Below are positions 1 to 7,816 of a stretch of 64,000 nucleotides of DNA, piece by piece; within the stretch, counting starts at the first letter, position 1; each line of letters begins with the position of its first letter. Location: positions 248,001 to 312,000 of the forward strand of contig CAKZON010000070.1 in assembly GCA_937136425.1 (NCBI GenBank). Reading direction: 5' to 3'. This DNA comes from an uncultured Crocinitomix sp. GTDB lineage: Bacteria; Bacteroidota; Bacteroidia; Flavobacteriales_D; Crocinitomicaceae. Both the position numbers and the translations under genes were made by a program. The notes under the pieces were generated by a model. The model was not told the DNA's origin and did not search any database. It was given only the letters and a program-made list of their open reading frames with translations.

Positions 1-689
1 AATAATGCTGAGGCATGAAAAACTGCTCTCATAGGTACACGAGAATTTCCGTTTACCACAAATGAATTTTCTGGTCGGTTAATGTGATAAACTGCCAAAC
101 CAATTCGTGCATCTTGAGGTGAACCAAACACTACATTACGATCATTTTTATGATACCAATAACCAATTCCTGCAGAAAAATCCCAATATTGTTGCGGTAA
201 GTACTCAATTCCTTCTCCATCATATAATGTTGGATCGAAGTTTAAGCCAGAATACTGACTTCCCCATTGCATATTAGTCGCATTTATGCCTGACTTACCA
301 AAAGCCCCCTGAATACCAAGGCATAACCTTTGGTTTCGCGACAGTTGGATGAGAGAAGAAAAACTTGAACCAATTGTAGTCGTACCTAATTGAATATCTC
401 CAGACACATCTTTCGCCATATGTAAACCTAGGGCATAAAACGTTGGTCTTCTTGCACGGCCTTTACCAAAAGATACTTCAGCAGAAGTAGCATAAGTGCG
501 AAATGTTTTATTGATGGACCTCCATTGATCTTTCCAATTCATTGTTGCGCGAACATTTCCACTAAAAGTCCCTGTAAATGCAGGGTTAATTAAAAATTGT
601 GTCCGTGTAATTTGCGAAAAATGAATATCCTGCGCATTTGAATAAAATGGCAATAATATAAGACAGAGATATGGAAGAAATTTATTCAA
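1..689 (-). CDS. PorP/SprF family type IX secretion membrane protein, partial (3' end missing)
   Basis: Translating the minus strand from position 689 gives a signal-peptide-like start (MNKFLPYLCLILLPFYSNAQ) followed by DIHFSQITRTQFLINPAFTG, the hallmark N-terminus of PorP/SprF proteins, outer-membrane barrels tied to type IX secretion and gliding. The frame stays open for 229 codons and runs off the left edge at a typical family segment (VPMRAVFHASALL), so roughly the last quarter is missing. The start is a TTG: the in-frame stop upstream is at 708-710 and there is no ATG between it and the signal peptide. Family membership is well supported; which PorP/SprF paralogue it is cannot be said. 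Confidence 0.85.
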   Translation of the reverse strand, partial: MNKFLPYLCLILLPFYSNAQDIHFSQITRTQFLINPAFTGTFSGNVRATMNWKDQWRSINKTFRTYATSAEVSFGKGRARRPTFYALGLHMAKDVSGDIQLGTTTIGSSFSSLIQLSRNQRLCLGIQGAFGKSGINATNMQWGSQYSGLNFDPTLYDGEGIEYLPQQYWDFSAGIGYWYHKNDRNVVFGSPQDARIGLAVYHINRPENSFVVNGNSRVPMRAVFHASAL

Positions 690-837
690 CTTGGTATTTA
701 TACTTAACTATAAGTGCTAAAGTTACCTAATTGTTACACTATTTACAAATGACGTTTTTTTCTCGCTCTAAATTGATTGCAACAAGCACTAAAACAAATT
801 CATAAGCTTACAACAAACAATGCCTTATTTGGCAATA

Positions 838-872
838 AAAAAAGCCCTAACAATAATGTTAAGGCTTTTTTC
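838..872 (-). terminator. Rho-independent terminator after accC
   Basis: Inverted repeat AGCCCTAACA (843-852) / TGTTAAGGCT (857-866) with a 4-base loop; read on the minus strand it forms a perfect 10-bp stem with one G-U pair, followed by a run of T. It sits just beyond the accC stop codon. T runs on both sides make it potentially bidirectional. Confidence 0.8.
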
Positions 873-896
873 TATAGGTTTAAAAACTAGGTGAAA

Positions 897-2240
897 TTAA
901 TATTTTTTAATTTCAAAGTCTTCCATAAATTTAGTTGTGAATTCTCCTTTTCTGAAATTTTCATCTTTCATTAATTGAGCATGAAACGGAATCGTAGTTT
1001 TAACACCGTCTATGAAGTATTCCTCCAAGGCACGTTCCATTTTAGTAATAGCCTCTTCTCTTGTTTGAGCTACTGTGATCAATTTTGAAATCATTGAATC
1101 ATAATAAGGCGGAATTACATAACCTGCATAAACATGCGTGTCAATTCTAATTCCATGCCCGCCAGGCTCATGATAATCTGTAATTTTTCCAGGACTTGGT
1201 CTGAAGTCATTTAATGGATCTTCCGCATTAATTCTACACTGAATAGCGTGCATAGTTGGGAAATACTCTTTTCCAGTAATTTTTTCTCCAGCAGCCAATT
1301 TGATTTGTTCTTTAATCAAATCATAATTAATTACTTCTTCAGTAATTGTGTGCTCTACCTGAATTCTTGTATTCATTTCCATGAAATAGAAATCGCGGTT
1401 TTTGTCTACCAAAAACTCAACAGTTCCTACTCCTTCATACTTAACGGCCTTAGCTGCTTTAACGGCAGCTTTACCCATTTTAGATCTTAAACGAGTTGTC
1501 ATGAATGGAGAAGGAGTTTCTTCAACCAATTTTTGATGTCTTCTTTGGATCGAACAATCTCTTTCAGACATATGACAAGCATTTCCATATTTATCTCCAG
1601 CAATTTGGATTTCAATATGGCGTGGCTCTTCAATCAATTTCTCCATGTACATTCCGTCGTTACCAAACGCGGCTTTAGATTCTGTTCTAGCAGAATTCCA
1701 AGCATCTTCAAGGTCTTCAGCTTTCCAGACAGCACGCATTCCTTTACCACCACCACCGGCAGTAGCTTTTAACATAACAGGATATACGATTTCAGCTGCT
1801 AATTTTTTAGCTTCAGCAAAATCTTTTAAAATTCCTTTAGATCCAGGAATACATGGGACACCTGCTTTAATCATTGTGGCTTTTGCAGAGGCTTTATCCC
1901 CCATACCATCAATCATTTCAGGTGATGCTCCAATAAATTTAATTCCATTTTCTTCACATACTTTTGAAAAAGCAGCGTTTTCAGATAAGAATCCATATCC
2001 AGGGTGCACAGCATCCGCATTTGTAATTTCACATGCAGCAATTATGCGCGCAATATCCAAATATGAATCGGCACTTTGAGGAGGACCAATACATACTGCT
2101 TCATCAGCAAAACGTACGTGCAAACTATCACGATCTGCCGTAGAATATACTGCGACAGTTTTGATCCCCATTTCTTTACAGGTTCTAATTACGCGGAGTG
2201 CAATTTCACCTCTATTTGCTATTAATATTTTATCAAACAT
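897..2240 (-). CDS. accC: Biotin carboxylase subunit of acetyl-CoA carboxylase
   Basis: This ATP-grasp enzyme carboxylates the biotin carried by AccB, the first half-reaction of malonyl-CoA synthesis. The protein (447 aa from ATG 2240) begins [17 protein letters not shown], contains the glycine-rich ATP loop ([12 protein letters not shown]), the [12 protein letters not shown] and [10 protein letters not shown] active-site segments and [11 protein letters not shown], all at family spacing and family length. An upstream in-frame TTG (2270) would add ten residues but [12 protein letters not shown] is the family N-terminus. It is the third gene of fabH-accB-accC. One detail: the residue after RIQVEH is Thr where E. 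coli has Pro (EHPVTE). Confidence 0.97.
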   Translation of the reverse strand: MFDKILIANRGEIALRVIRTCKEMGIKTVAVYSTADRDSLHVRFADEAVCIGPPQSADSYLDIARIIAACEITNADAVHPGYGFLSENAAFSKVCEENGIKFIGASPEMIDGMGDKASAKATMIKAGVPCIPGSKGILKDFAEAKKLAAEIVYPVMLKATAGGGGKGMRAVWKAEDLEDAWNSARTESKAAFGNDGMYMEKLIEEPRHIEIQIAGDKYGNACHMSERDCSIQRRHQKLVEETPSPFMTTRLRSKMGKAAVKAAKAVKYEGVGTVEFLVDKNRDFYFMEMNTRIQVEHTITEEVINYDLIKEQIKLAAGEKITGKEYFPTMHAIQCRINAEDPLNDFRPSPGKITDYHEPGGHGIRIDTHVYAGYVIPPYYDSMISKLITVAQTREEAITKMERALEEYFIDGVKTTIPFHAQLMKDENFRKGEFTTKFMEDFEIKKY

Positions 2241-2351
2241 TTTTGCATTACTTAAAAAGAATTGCTTCAAGACATTATTCTAGAAACAAGACTTCGTTAA
2301 TACCTATTACTCCTCAATACAAACCAATTGTTTATACTTGAAAAAGTAACC

Positions 2352-2852
2352 TTATGAAGGATCTACCAAAAATAAAGGCTGATCGTACTCAATTGGTGAA
2401 TTATCGTCCACTAAAACTTTAACGATTTTACCAGAAACTTCTGATTCAATTTCGTTAAACAATTTCATGGCTTCAACAACACAAATAACATCACCTACAC
2501 CAATAGTGTCTCCAATATTTACAAATGATTCTTTGTCTGGAGATGGTTTTCTGTAGAAAGTACCAATCATTGGTGATTTAATCTCAATATAATTTCCGTT
2601 TGCAGCTGAATCCGGAGCTGCATCAACTGGAGCTGCTGCTGGAGCAGCTGGAGCCGCCGCAGCCGGAGGAGCAACCTGAACAGGCGCTTGTTGAACTTGT
2701 TGCGGTTGCTGAACAATATAATGTTGCTCTTGCGGTCCTGAATCGGTTTTAATGGTGATTTTAAATTCACCTTGCTCAATGCTTACCTCGTTAACGCCCG
2801 ATTTTGAAACGAACTTAATTAGGCTTTGAATTTCTTTGCTATCCATACTCAT
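2352..2852 (-). CDS. accB: Biotin carboxyl carrier protein of acetyl-CoA carboxylase
   Basis: 166 aa. Residues 1-40 form the small N-terminal region, residues about 48-80 are a flexible Gln/Pro/Ala-rich linker, and residues 86-164 are the biotinyl (lipoyl-like) domain with the biotin acceptor in VEAMKLFNE (Lys130). It carries CO2 as carboxybiotin between AccC and the carboxyltransferase. Placement between fabH and accC with short gaps (61 and 111 bp) indicates one transcription unit for early fatty-acid synthesis. Confidence 0.97.
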   Translation of the reverse strand: MSMDSKEIQSLIKFVSKSGVNEVSIEQGEFKITIKTDSGPQEQHYIVQQPQQVQQAPVQVAPPAAAAPAAPAAAPVDAAPDSAANGNYIEIKSPMIGTFYRKPSPDKESFVNIGDTIGVGDVICVVEAMKLFNEIESEVSGKIVKVLVDDNSPIEYDQPLFLVDPS

Positions 2853-2913
2853 AACTTATTCAATGATTTTTATTTCGACTCGCTTAAACACGAGTGGTTT
2901 AAATATTACCGGG

Positions 2914-3900
2914 CTAGTATGCCCATTTCAAATAAATTGCGCCCCATGTGAAACCACCACCAAATGATGCTAACACGAGGTTGTCGCCTTTTTTTAATTT
3001 ATCTTCCCATTCCCACAAGCACAATGGAATTGTACCTGCGGTTGTATTTCCATATTTTTGAATGTTCACCATTACCTTTTCAGTACCTACGCCCATTCTT
3101 CTGGCAGTAGCGTCAATAATTCTTAAATTGGCTTGGTGAGGAACTAACCATGCAACATCTTCACTTTCGAGGTTGTTTTTTTCCATGATTTCTGCTGCAA
3201 CATCTGCCATATTGCGCACGGCGTTTTTAAATACCGTTTGTCCTTCTTGGTAAACATATTGTCTGTTCTCATGAACATTTTCTGGAGTCAACGGCTCTTT
3301 AGATCCGCCTACTTCTTGTAATAAGAATTGTCTGCCAGATCCATCAGACCTTAAAATCGAATCTTGAACACCAAGACCTTCTTCATTCGGCTCTAATAAG
3401 ACTCCACCGCCACCATCTCCGAAGATGATACAAGTTGCTCTATCTTCATAATTAATAATGCTTGACATGACATCAGCACCAATTACAATTACTTTTTTGT
3501 GCGTACCATTTTCAACATATACACGCCCCACATCTAATGCATAAAGAAATCCTGAACAAGCCGCGCTTAAATCAAAACCCCAGGCATTTTTACAGCCAGC
3601 TTTATCACACATTACGTTGGCACTACTTGGAAAACGATAATCTCCAGTTATTGATCCAACAACAACCATGTCGATATCAAGAGGTGATATTCCTCTCTTT
3701 TCACAAATTCCTTCGATAATTTTTACTCCGAAATCAGACAAAGCCTCACCAGGTGCTGCCATTCTTCTTTCTTTAATTCCTGTTCTTGAAGTGATCCACT
3801 CATCATTGGTGTCCACCATTTTTTCCAGGTCCGCATTTGAAAGGATTTTTTCTGGTACGTATCCTTGTACGGAGGTAATAGCTGCTGTAATTTTCGTCAT
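2914..3900 (-). CDS. fabH: Beta-ketoacyl-ACP synthase III
   Basis: FabH condenses acetyl-CoA (or a branched starter) with malonyl-ACP to begin fatty-acid chains. The 328-aa protein has the thiolase-fold catalytic triad at expected places: Cys115 in DLSAACSGF, His255 in VPHQANLRI and Asn285 in YGNTTAGT, plus the C-terminal GGGFTWGAIYLKW. It is the first gene of the fabH-accB-accC unit and has a well-formed Bacteroidota promoter directly upstream, so it is probably transcribed separately from rpmF, which ends in its own terminator. Confidence 0.97.
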   Translation of the reverse strand: MTKITAAITSVQGYVPEKILSNADLEKMVDTNDEWITSRTGIKERRMAAPGEALSDFGVKIIEGICEKRGISPLDIDMVVVGSITGDYRFPSSANVMCDKAGCKNAWGFDLSAACSGFLYALDVGRVYVENGTHKKVIVIGADVMSSIINYEDRATCIIFGDGGGGVLLEPNEEGLGVQDSILRSDGSGRQFLLQEVGGSKEPLTPENVHENRQYVYQEGQTVFKNAVRNMADVAAEIMEKNNLESEDVAWLVPHQANLRIIDATARRMGVGTEKVMVNIQKYGNTTAGTIPLCLWEWEDKLKKGDNLVLASFGGGFTWGAIYLKWAY

Positions 3901-3916
3901 ACGATTAATTGGTTAT

Positions 3917-3947
3917 CAAATGTAATCTTAATGATTACTCTGGCAAA
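3917..3947 (-). promoter_or_regulatory. Bacteroidota-type promoter for fabH-accB-accC
   Basis: On the minus strand a -33 TTTG (3944-3947) and a -7 TACATTTG (3917-3924) are separated by 19 bp, matching the Bacteroidota consensus TTTG-N19-TAnnTTTG. It lies 17 bp before the fabH start codon. Confidence 0.75.
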
Positions 3948-4120
3948 TGCATAATGTAAATGTTTGACATAATTTTAATGGGCACTAAATTTATCAAAAA
4001 AAGCTTAGAATGACGCTTTTTTTCAAAATTTGATTCAATAAATGACCATTTTCTTCAATTATTGCCGAAAACTATCCTTTTTCACTTAGAACTATTGCTT
4101 GTTTCGAATGTCCCAAAATG

Positions 4121-4165
4121 AAAAAAGGATAATAAGATAAGTACTAAAGTACAATCTTATTATCC
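4121..4165 (-). terminator. Strong terminator after rpmF
   Basis: Perfect 12-bp arms GGATAATAAGAT (4127-4138) and ATCTTATTATCC (4154-4165) with a second inner stem GTAC/GTAC (4141-4144/4149-4152). On the minus strand the hairpin is followed immediately by six T. Confidence 0.85.
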
Positions 4166-4218
4166 TGAATATTTTATTGAATTACCGGTATTTATAACCG
4201 ACCCTAATTGGGGCTATA

Positions 4219-4410
4219 TCAAACAGCTACTTCTTTTTCCATTACAACTTTACCTTTATAGTAAAGTTTCCCTTCATGCCAGTGCGCTCTATGAAATAAA
4301 TGCGGTTGACCTGTTGTAGGACAAGTTGAAATATTATCTGCAACTGCTTTCACGTGCGTTCTTCTCTTATCTCTTCTTGTTTTAGATATTTTTCTCTTAG
4401 GATGTGCCAT
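4219..4410 (-). CDS. rpmF: 50S ribosomal protein L32
   Basis: 63 aa, beginning [19 protein letters not shown], the conserved basic N-terminus of bacterial L32, followed by the [14 protein letters not shown] core. Only one cysteine of the zinc-binding set found in some L32 proteins is present, so this is a zinc-independent form. It is downstream of the DUF177 gene, the near-universal yceD-rpmF pairing. Confidence 0.95.
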   Translation of the reverse strand: MAHPKRKISKTRRDKRRTHVKAVADNISTCPTTGQPHLFHRAHWHEGKLYYKGKVVMEKEVAV

Positions 4411-4490
4411 TGTTTCTATTTTTATGACTTAGAATTATGATTAGTTTGTCTTTTCACAATTCTGATGTCCGGTATTCTTATATCAATTTA

Positions 4491-5039
4491 TTACTTTAAA
4501 TTCTTTAATTGCGACCATCTCGGGTCAATGTCATTATCTTCTGGTTCTTCCCGATCGTTATCGGTATCCTCCTCCACATTATCCGACTCTACCATCAAAT
4601 AATTATCAATTTCTTTCAACATTTCTTCATTACACTCTCCATCCGGATGAATCCTTCTGGATGGAAGCAGTAAAGATGTAAATTCAAAAATTGGAATTGT
4701 TACATCAATTTCAACTTCATTTGGCAGAATGCTAATTATTTTTTCATCATCCAATTCTTCTTCGGTGAATTTATAAATAACTTCATCTTCTCCAGCGACT
4801 GGATATTCAAAACTATCCGTGCATTTGTCGCACATTACTTTTATACTTCCTTCGGTCTTTAAAGTTACAATCAACATATTGGGTTTCTTTTCTAATAAAA
4901 GATCCAATGTTAGATCGGCGCCTTCAATGTCCGAATAATCAAAATGTTCAAAGAACTCGTTTCCTATTTTGTAGTGAAAATCGTGTTTTCCATCAAGCAA
5001 GCTTGAAAATCCAATTACATATTCACTTTTCTTTCCCAC
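4491..5039 (-). CDS. DUF177 (YceD-family) protein
   Basis: 182 aa and acidic at the C-terminus. The middle contains VMCDKCTDSFEYPV followed by an acidic stretch, the Cys-x-x-Cys signature of DUF177/YceD proteins, which are linked to 23S rRNA metabolism and are almost always encoded next to rpmF, as here (80-bp gap). Function in this group is inferred from family and neighbour only. Confidence 0.85.
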   Translation of the reverse strand: MGKKSEYVIGFSSLLDGKHDFHYKIGNEFFEHFDYSDIEGADLTLDLLLEKKPNMLIVTLKTEGSIKVMCDKCTDSFEYPVAGEDEVIYKFTEEELDDEKIISILPNEVEIDVTIPIFEFTSLLLPSRRIHPDGECNEEMLKEIDNYLMVESDNVEEDTDNDREEPEDNDIDPRWSQLKNLK

Positions 5040-5184
5040 AACAAAACAGAGCGCAAAGGTATTAATAATATTTTAATTTCAACAAGCGTTTTTTAATTTC
5101 ATCTTAGAAATATCCATTTAAGTCTATTTTATTAATCGAAAATAAATTTAAACCAATGAAAAACAACTGTTTAAGTTGAAAATT

Positions 5185-6222
5185 CTATTTTTTAGTACTT
5201 TGCTTTTTTAAAGGGTTTTTATGCAATTCTGCATATTGTTTTCTTCTATCATGAATGTCGCACGCTAAAAAGTACGCATTTCTGAACGACCTAGGCGAAG
5301 CTTTATCCTTCCCTGCAATATCATAAGCTGTTCCATGATCTGGTGATGTTCGTACTATTGGCAAACCAGCTGTAAAGTTCACACCTTCATCAAATGAGAT
5401 GGATTTAAACCCAGTCAATCCTTGATCATGATACATAGACAATATGGCATCAAAGTTTTTCAAATTTGATGATCCAAAAAACCCATCTGAAGAATATGAT
5501 CCATAAACCAACTCTCCCTCATCACGCAATTTCTGAATTACAGGATTAATTATTTCAATCTCTTCATCACCCAAAGTACCTCTATCACCCGCATGTGGAT
5601 TAAGACCTAAAACCGCAATTTTTGGTTTTTGAATTAAAAAATCTTGTCTCAAAGATTTTAACATCAGACGCAATTTATTTTCAACCGCTTCTTTCGTAAT
5701 AAGTGCCGCAACATCTTTCAAAGGCACATGCCCAGTTACTACACCAACACGCAGTGTGTCCGCCACCATAAACATTAAAACATCCTCAGCACCAGACATG
5801 CTTGCCAAATATTCTGTATGTCCTGGAAATTCAAATCCTGCATCTCGCACGCAATCTTTATTGATTGGAGCCGTAACGAGCACATCAATTTTATTCTCTT
5901 TTAAATCTGCAGTTGCCTTTTCTAACGATTTTAAAGCATAAGTACCGCCATTAGCGTTCTTTTCTCCTAAAACAATTTTAACCTCTTCCTCCCAACAGTT
6001 GATTAAGTTTACTTTTTTCGGCTTTGCATCTTTCGCATCTTTTACAGCCAAATACTGAAAATCTTGCTTATCGATTGCCTTTTTATGAAAAGACATAGCT
6101 TTTGATGAGCCGTAAATTATTGGAATAGAATTAGCATAAACTTTAGAGTCAGATAAGGCTTTTATCACTACCTCTAAACCAATACCATTAATATCACCTA
6201 TAGAAATTCCTACTTTAATCAT
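5185..6222 (-). CDS. pdxA: 4-hydroxythreonine-4-phosphate dehydrogenase
   Basis: Catalyses the NAD-dependent oxidation in the DXP-dependent branch of pyridoxal phosphate synthesis. The 345-aa protein begins IKVGISIGDINGIGLEV and carries the three metal-binding histidines at His165 (VTGHVPL), His210 (LNPHAGD) and His265 (MYHDQGL), plus the C-terminal RTSPDHGTAYDIAGK motif. It is 13 bp downstream of the M17 aminopeptidase gene, so probably co-transcribed with it, and upstream of yceD-rpmF. Confidence 0.97.
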   Translation of the reverse strand: MIKVGISIGDINGIGLEVVIKALSDSKVYANSIPIIYGSSKAMSFHKKAIDKQDFQYLAVKDAKDAKPKKVNLINCWEEEVKIVLGEKNANGGTYALKSLEKATADLKENKIDVLVTAPINKDCVRDAGFEFPGHTEYLASMSGAEDVLMFMVADTLRVGVVTGHVPLKDVAALITKEAVENKLRLMLKSLRQDFLIQKPKIAVLGLNPHAGDRGTLGDEEIEIINPVIQKLRDEGELVYGSYSSDGFFGSSNLKNFDAILSMYHDQGLTGFKSISFDEGVNFTAGLPIVRTSPDHGTAYDIAGKDKASPRSFRNAYFLACDIHDRRKQYAELHKNPLKKQSTKK

Positions 6223-6235
6223 CTTTAAAATCTTT

Positions 6236-7660
6236 TTATTTTTTCATTTCTTTTGCTTTGTTTCTGAAATATTCAGTTAACAAACGCACACCAGCTCCTG
6301 TTCCACCTAACCCGCGATAATTATCTCTTTTATGCATAAATGTTGGTCCTGCAATATCTAAGTGGATGTATGGATAATCCGTAAAATGCTCCAAAAATTT
6401 CCCAGCGGTTATTAATCCAGCATATGGCCCACCTAGGTTATTTAAATCAGCAATTGGCGACTTCATTTCAGCCGCATAATCATCCCAAAAAGGAAACTGA
6501 ACAATTCTATCATGCGCTTGCATTCCAGCCTTGTCTAATAAATTAAATTCTTTTTGAGGAGCATTACCCATGGCACAAATTCCAAACAGCCCTATTGCTC
6601 TAACTGCAGAACCTGTTAAAGTAGCTCCGTCAATTACTAATTCCGGATCATATTTTTTTGCATAAGCCAAAGCATCTGCCAATACCATACGGCCCTCAGC
6701 ATCTGTATTTAAAACCTCTACTGTGGTTCCATCAAACATTGTTATTATGTCACCTGGTGCATATGCATTTCCTCCAGGTCTATTATCTGTAGCCGGAATA
6801 AGTGTAATGATATGCAAAGGCAACTTTAATTTAGCAATTGCTAACGTTGTTCCTACCATTGCTGCAGCTCCACCCATGTCACTTTTCATAAAGTCCATTG
6901 AGTTTGCAGTGGGCTTTAAACTTAAACCACCAGTATCATAAACAATTCCTTTACCTACCAAAACAATTGGTTTAGCGTTTACCACTTTTTTTGGTTTCCA
7001 TTCTAATATTGTAAATGTTGGCGGGTCTATTGATCCTTTATTAACGGCAAGTAATCCACCCATTTTAAGGCTTTCAATTTTTGCCTTTTTAAACACTTCA
7101 ACCTTTACTCCAGCTTTACCGCATTTATCTTTAATTTCTTCAGATAATTTGGTTGCTGTTAAATATGAAAGCGGTTCATTAACTAAGTCACGTGACCAAA
7201 CTGTTGCATCAACAATGCTCGACACCGTTTTTAAATCAGCATCTTGATTGTTTGTAGTCACTTTAGTCAAACAGTTTTTTTCTTTTCTGTCTTTAGACAA
7301 ATATTTTTCAAACTTATAAGAAGAAAGAGATAACCCTTCAGCAAACAATTCAACGGCTGTAGCATCCTTACTGATAATTGCCAAACTTTTACATTTCGCT
7401 TTTGCAACTTCGTAAACACTAAATCCGTGTTTTCTTGTTGCTTCGCGACCTTTGTTTTGCTTTAGCTTTTCTACAATACAAACAAAAGTGAATACTCCTG
7501 TATTGTTTGTAAAAGCCCATTTATTGTTTTTTAACTCGGCATTAAAATAATTGCGCTCTTTATTTGAAAGGTCTGTTTTTTTTAATTCGTTTAAATTACC
7601 AATCAAGAAAACTCTATTTTCTGATTGTATTTGGGCGGTTTTTTTAACGTGAATAAGCAT
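6236..7660 (-). CDS. M17 family leucyl aminopeptidase
   Basis: 474 aa, a cytosolic two-metal aminopeptidase. The C-terminal catalytic domain holds all ligands: Lys237 and Asp242 in VGKGIVYDTGG, Lys249, Asp261 in KSDMGG and Asp320/Glu322/Arg324 in the family signature NTDAEGRM (usually NTDAEGRL). The N-terminal half (1-150) is divergent, as is common in M17. The start is set at ATG 7660 rather than the adjacent upstream TTG. It heads a short unit with pdxA; a TACCTTTA -7-like box lies at 7677-7684. Confidence 0.93.
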   Translation of the reverse strand: MLIHVKKTAQIQSENRVFLIGNLNELKKTDLSNKERNYFNAELKNNKWAFTNNTGVFTFVCIVEKLKQNKGREATRKHGFSVYEVAKAKCKSLAIISKDATAVELFAEGLSLSSYKFEKYLSKDRKEKNCLTKVTTNNQDADLKTVSSIVDATVWSRDLVNEPLSYLTATKLSEEIKDKCGKAGVKVEVFKKAKIESLKMGGLLAVNKGSIDPPTFTILEWKPKKVVNAKPIVLVGKGIVYDTGGLSLKPTANSMDFMKSDMGGAAAMVGTTLAIAKLKLPLHIITLIPATDNRPGGNAYAPGDIITMFDGTTVEVLNTDAEGRMVLADALAYAKKYDPELVIDGATLTGSAVRAIGLFGICAMGNAPQKEFNLLDKAGMQAHDRIVQFPFWDDYAAEMKSPIADLNNLGGPYAGLITAGKFLEHFTDYPYIHLDIAGPTFMHKRDNYRGLGGTGAGVRLLTEYFRNKAKEMKK

Positions 7661-7786
7661 CAAAGAAAATTTTTCGTAAAGGTATCATTTTTTCCACTCA
7701 ATTAAAATCTCATACAGATTAGTCATTCGATTCAACTAAATGCCTCCTTTTTACGTTATATATCAAGAGATACGGTAGCTTTTTTG

Positions 7787-7794
7787 TATATTTG
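7787..7794 (+). promoter_or_regulatory. -7 promoter element for the type B CTD protein gene
   Basis: TATATTTG fits the Bacteroidota -7 consensus TAnnTTTG and lies 23 bp before the TTG start. No clear -33 TTTG at 19 bp spacing was seen, so support is partial. Confidence 0.45.
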
Positions 7795-7816
7795 ATACCC
7801 TTGCACTAAAAAAAAC

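Larger units (their letters stand above)
3901..4218. other. 318-bp intergenic region between rpmF and fabH
   Basis: Holds the fabH promoter at its left end and the rpmF terminator in the middle-right. The rest is AT-rich and has no open frame with coding character. The position is where plsX sits in many bacteria, but no plsX remnant was recognised. Confidence 0.6.

Noticed and set aside
1645-2079. 144-codon plus-strand frame opposite accC
   Set aside because: It is the antisense shadow of a highly conserved enzyme gene with no start context or family resemblance.
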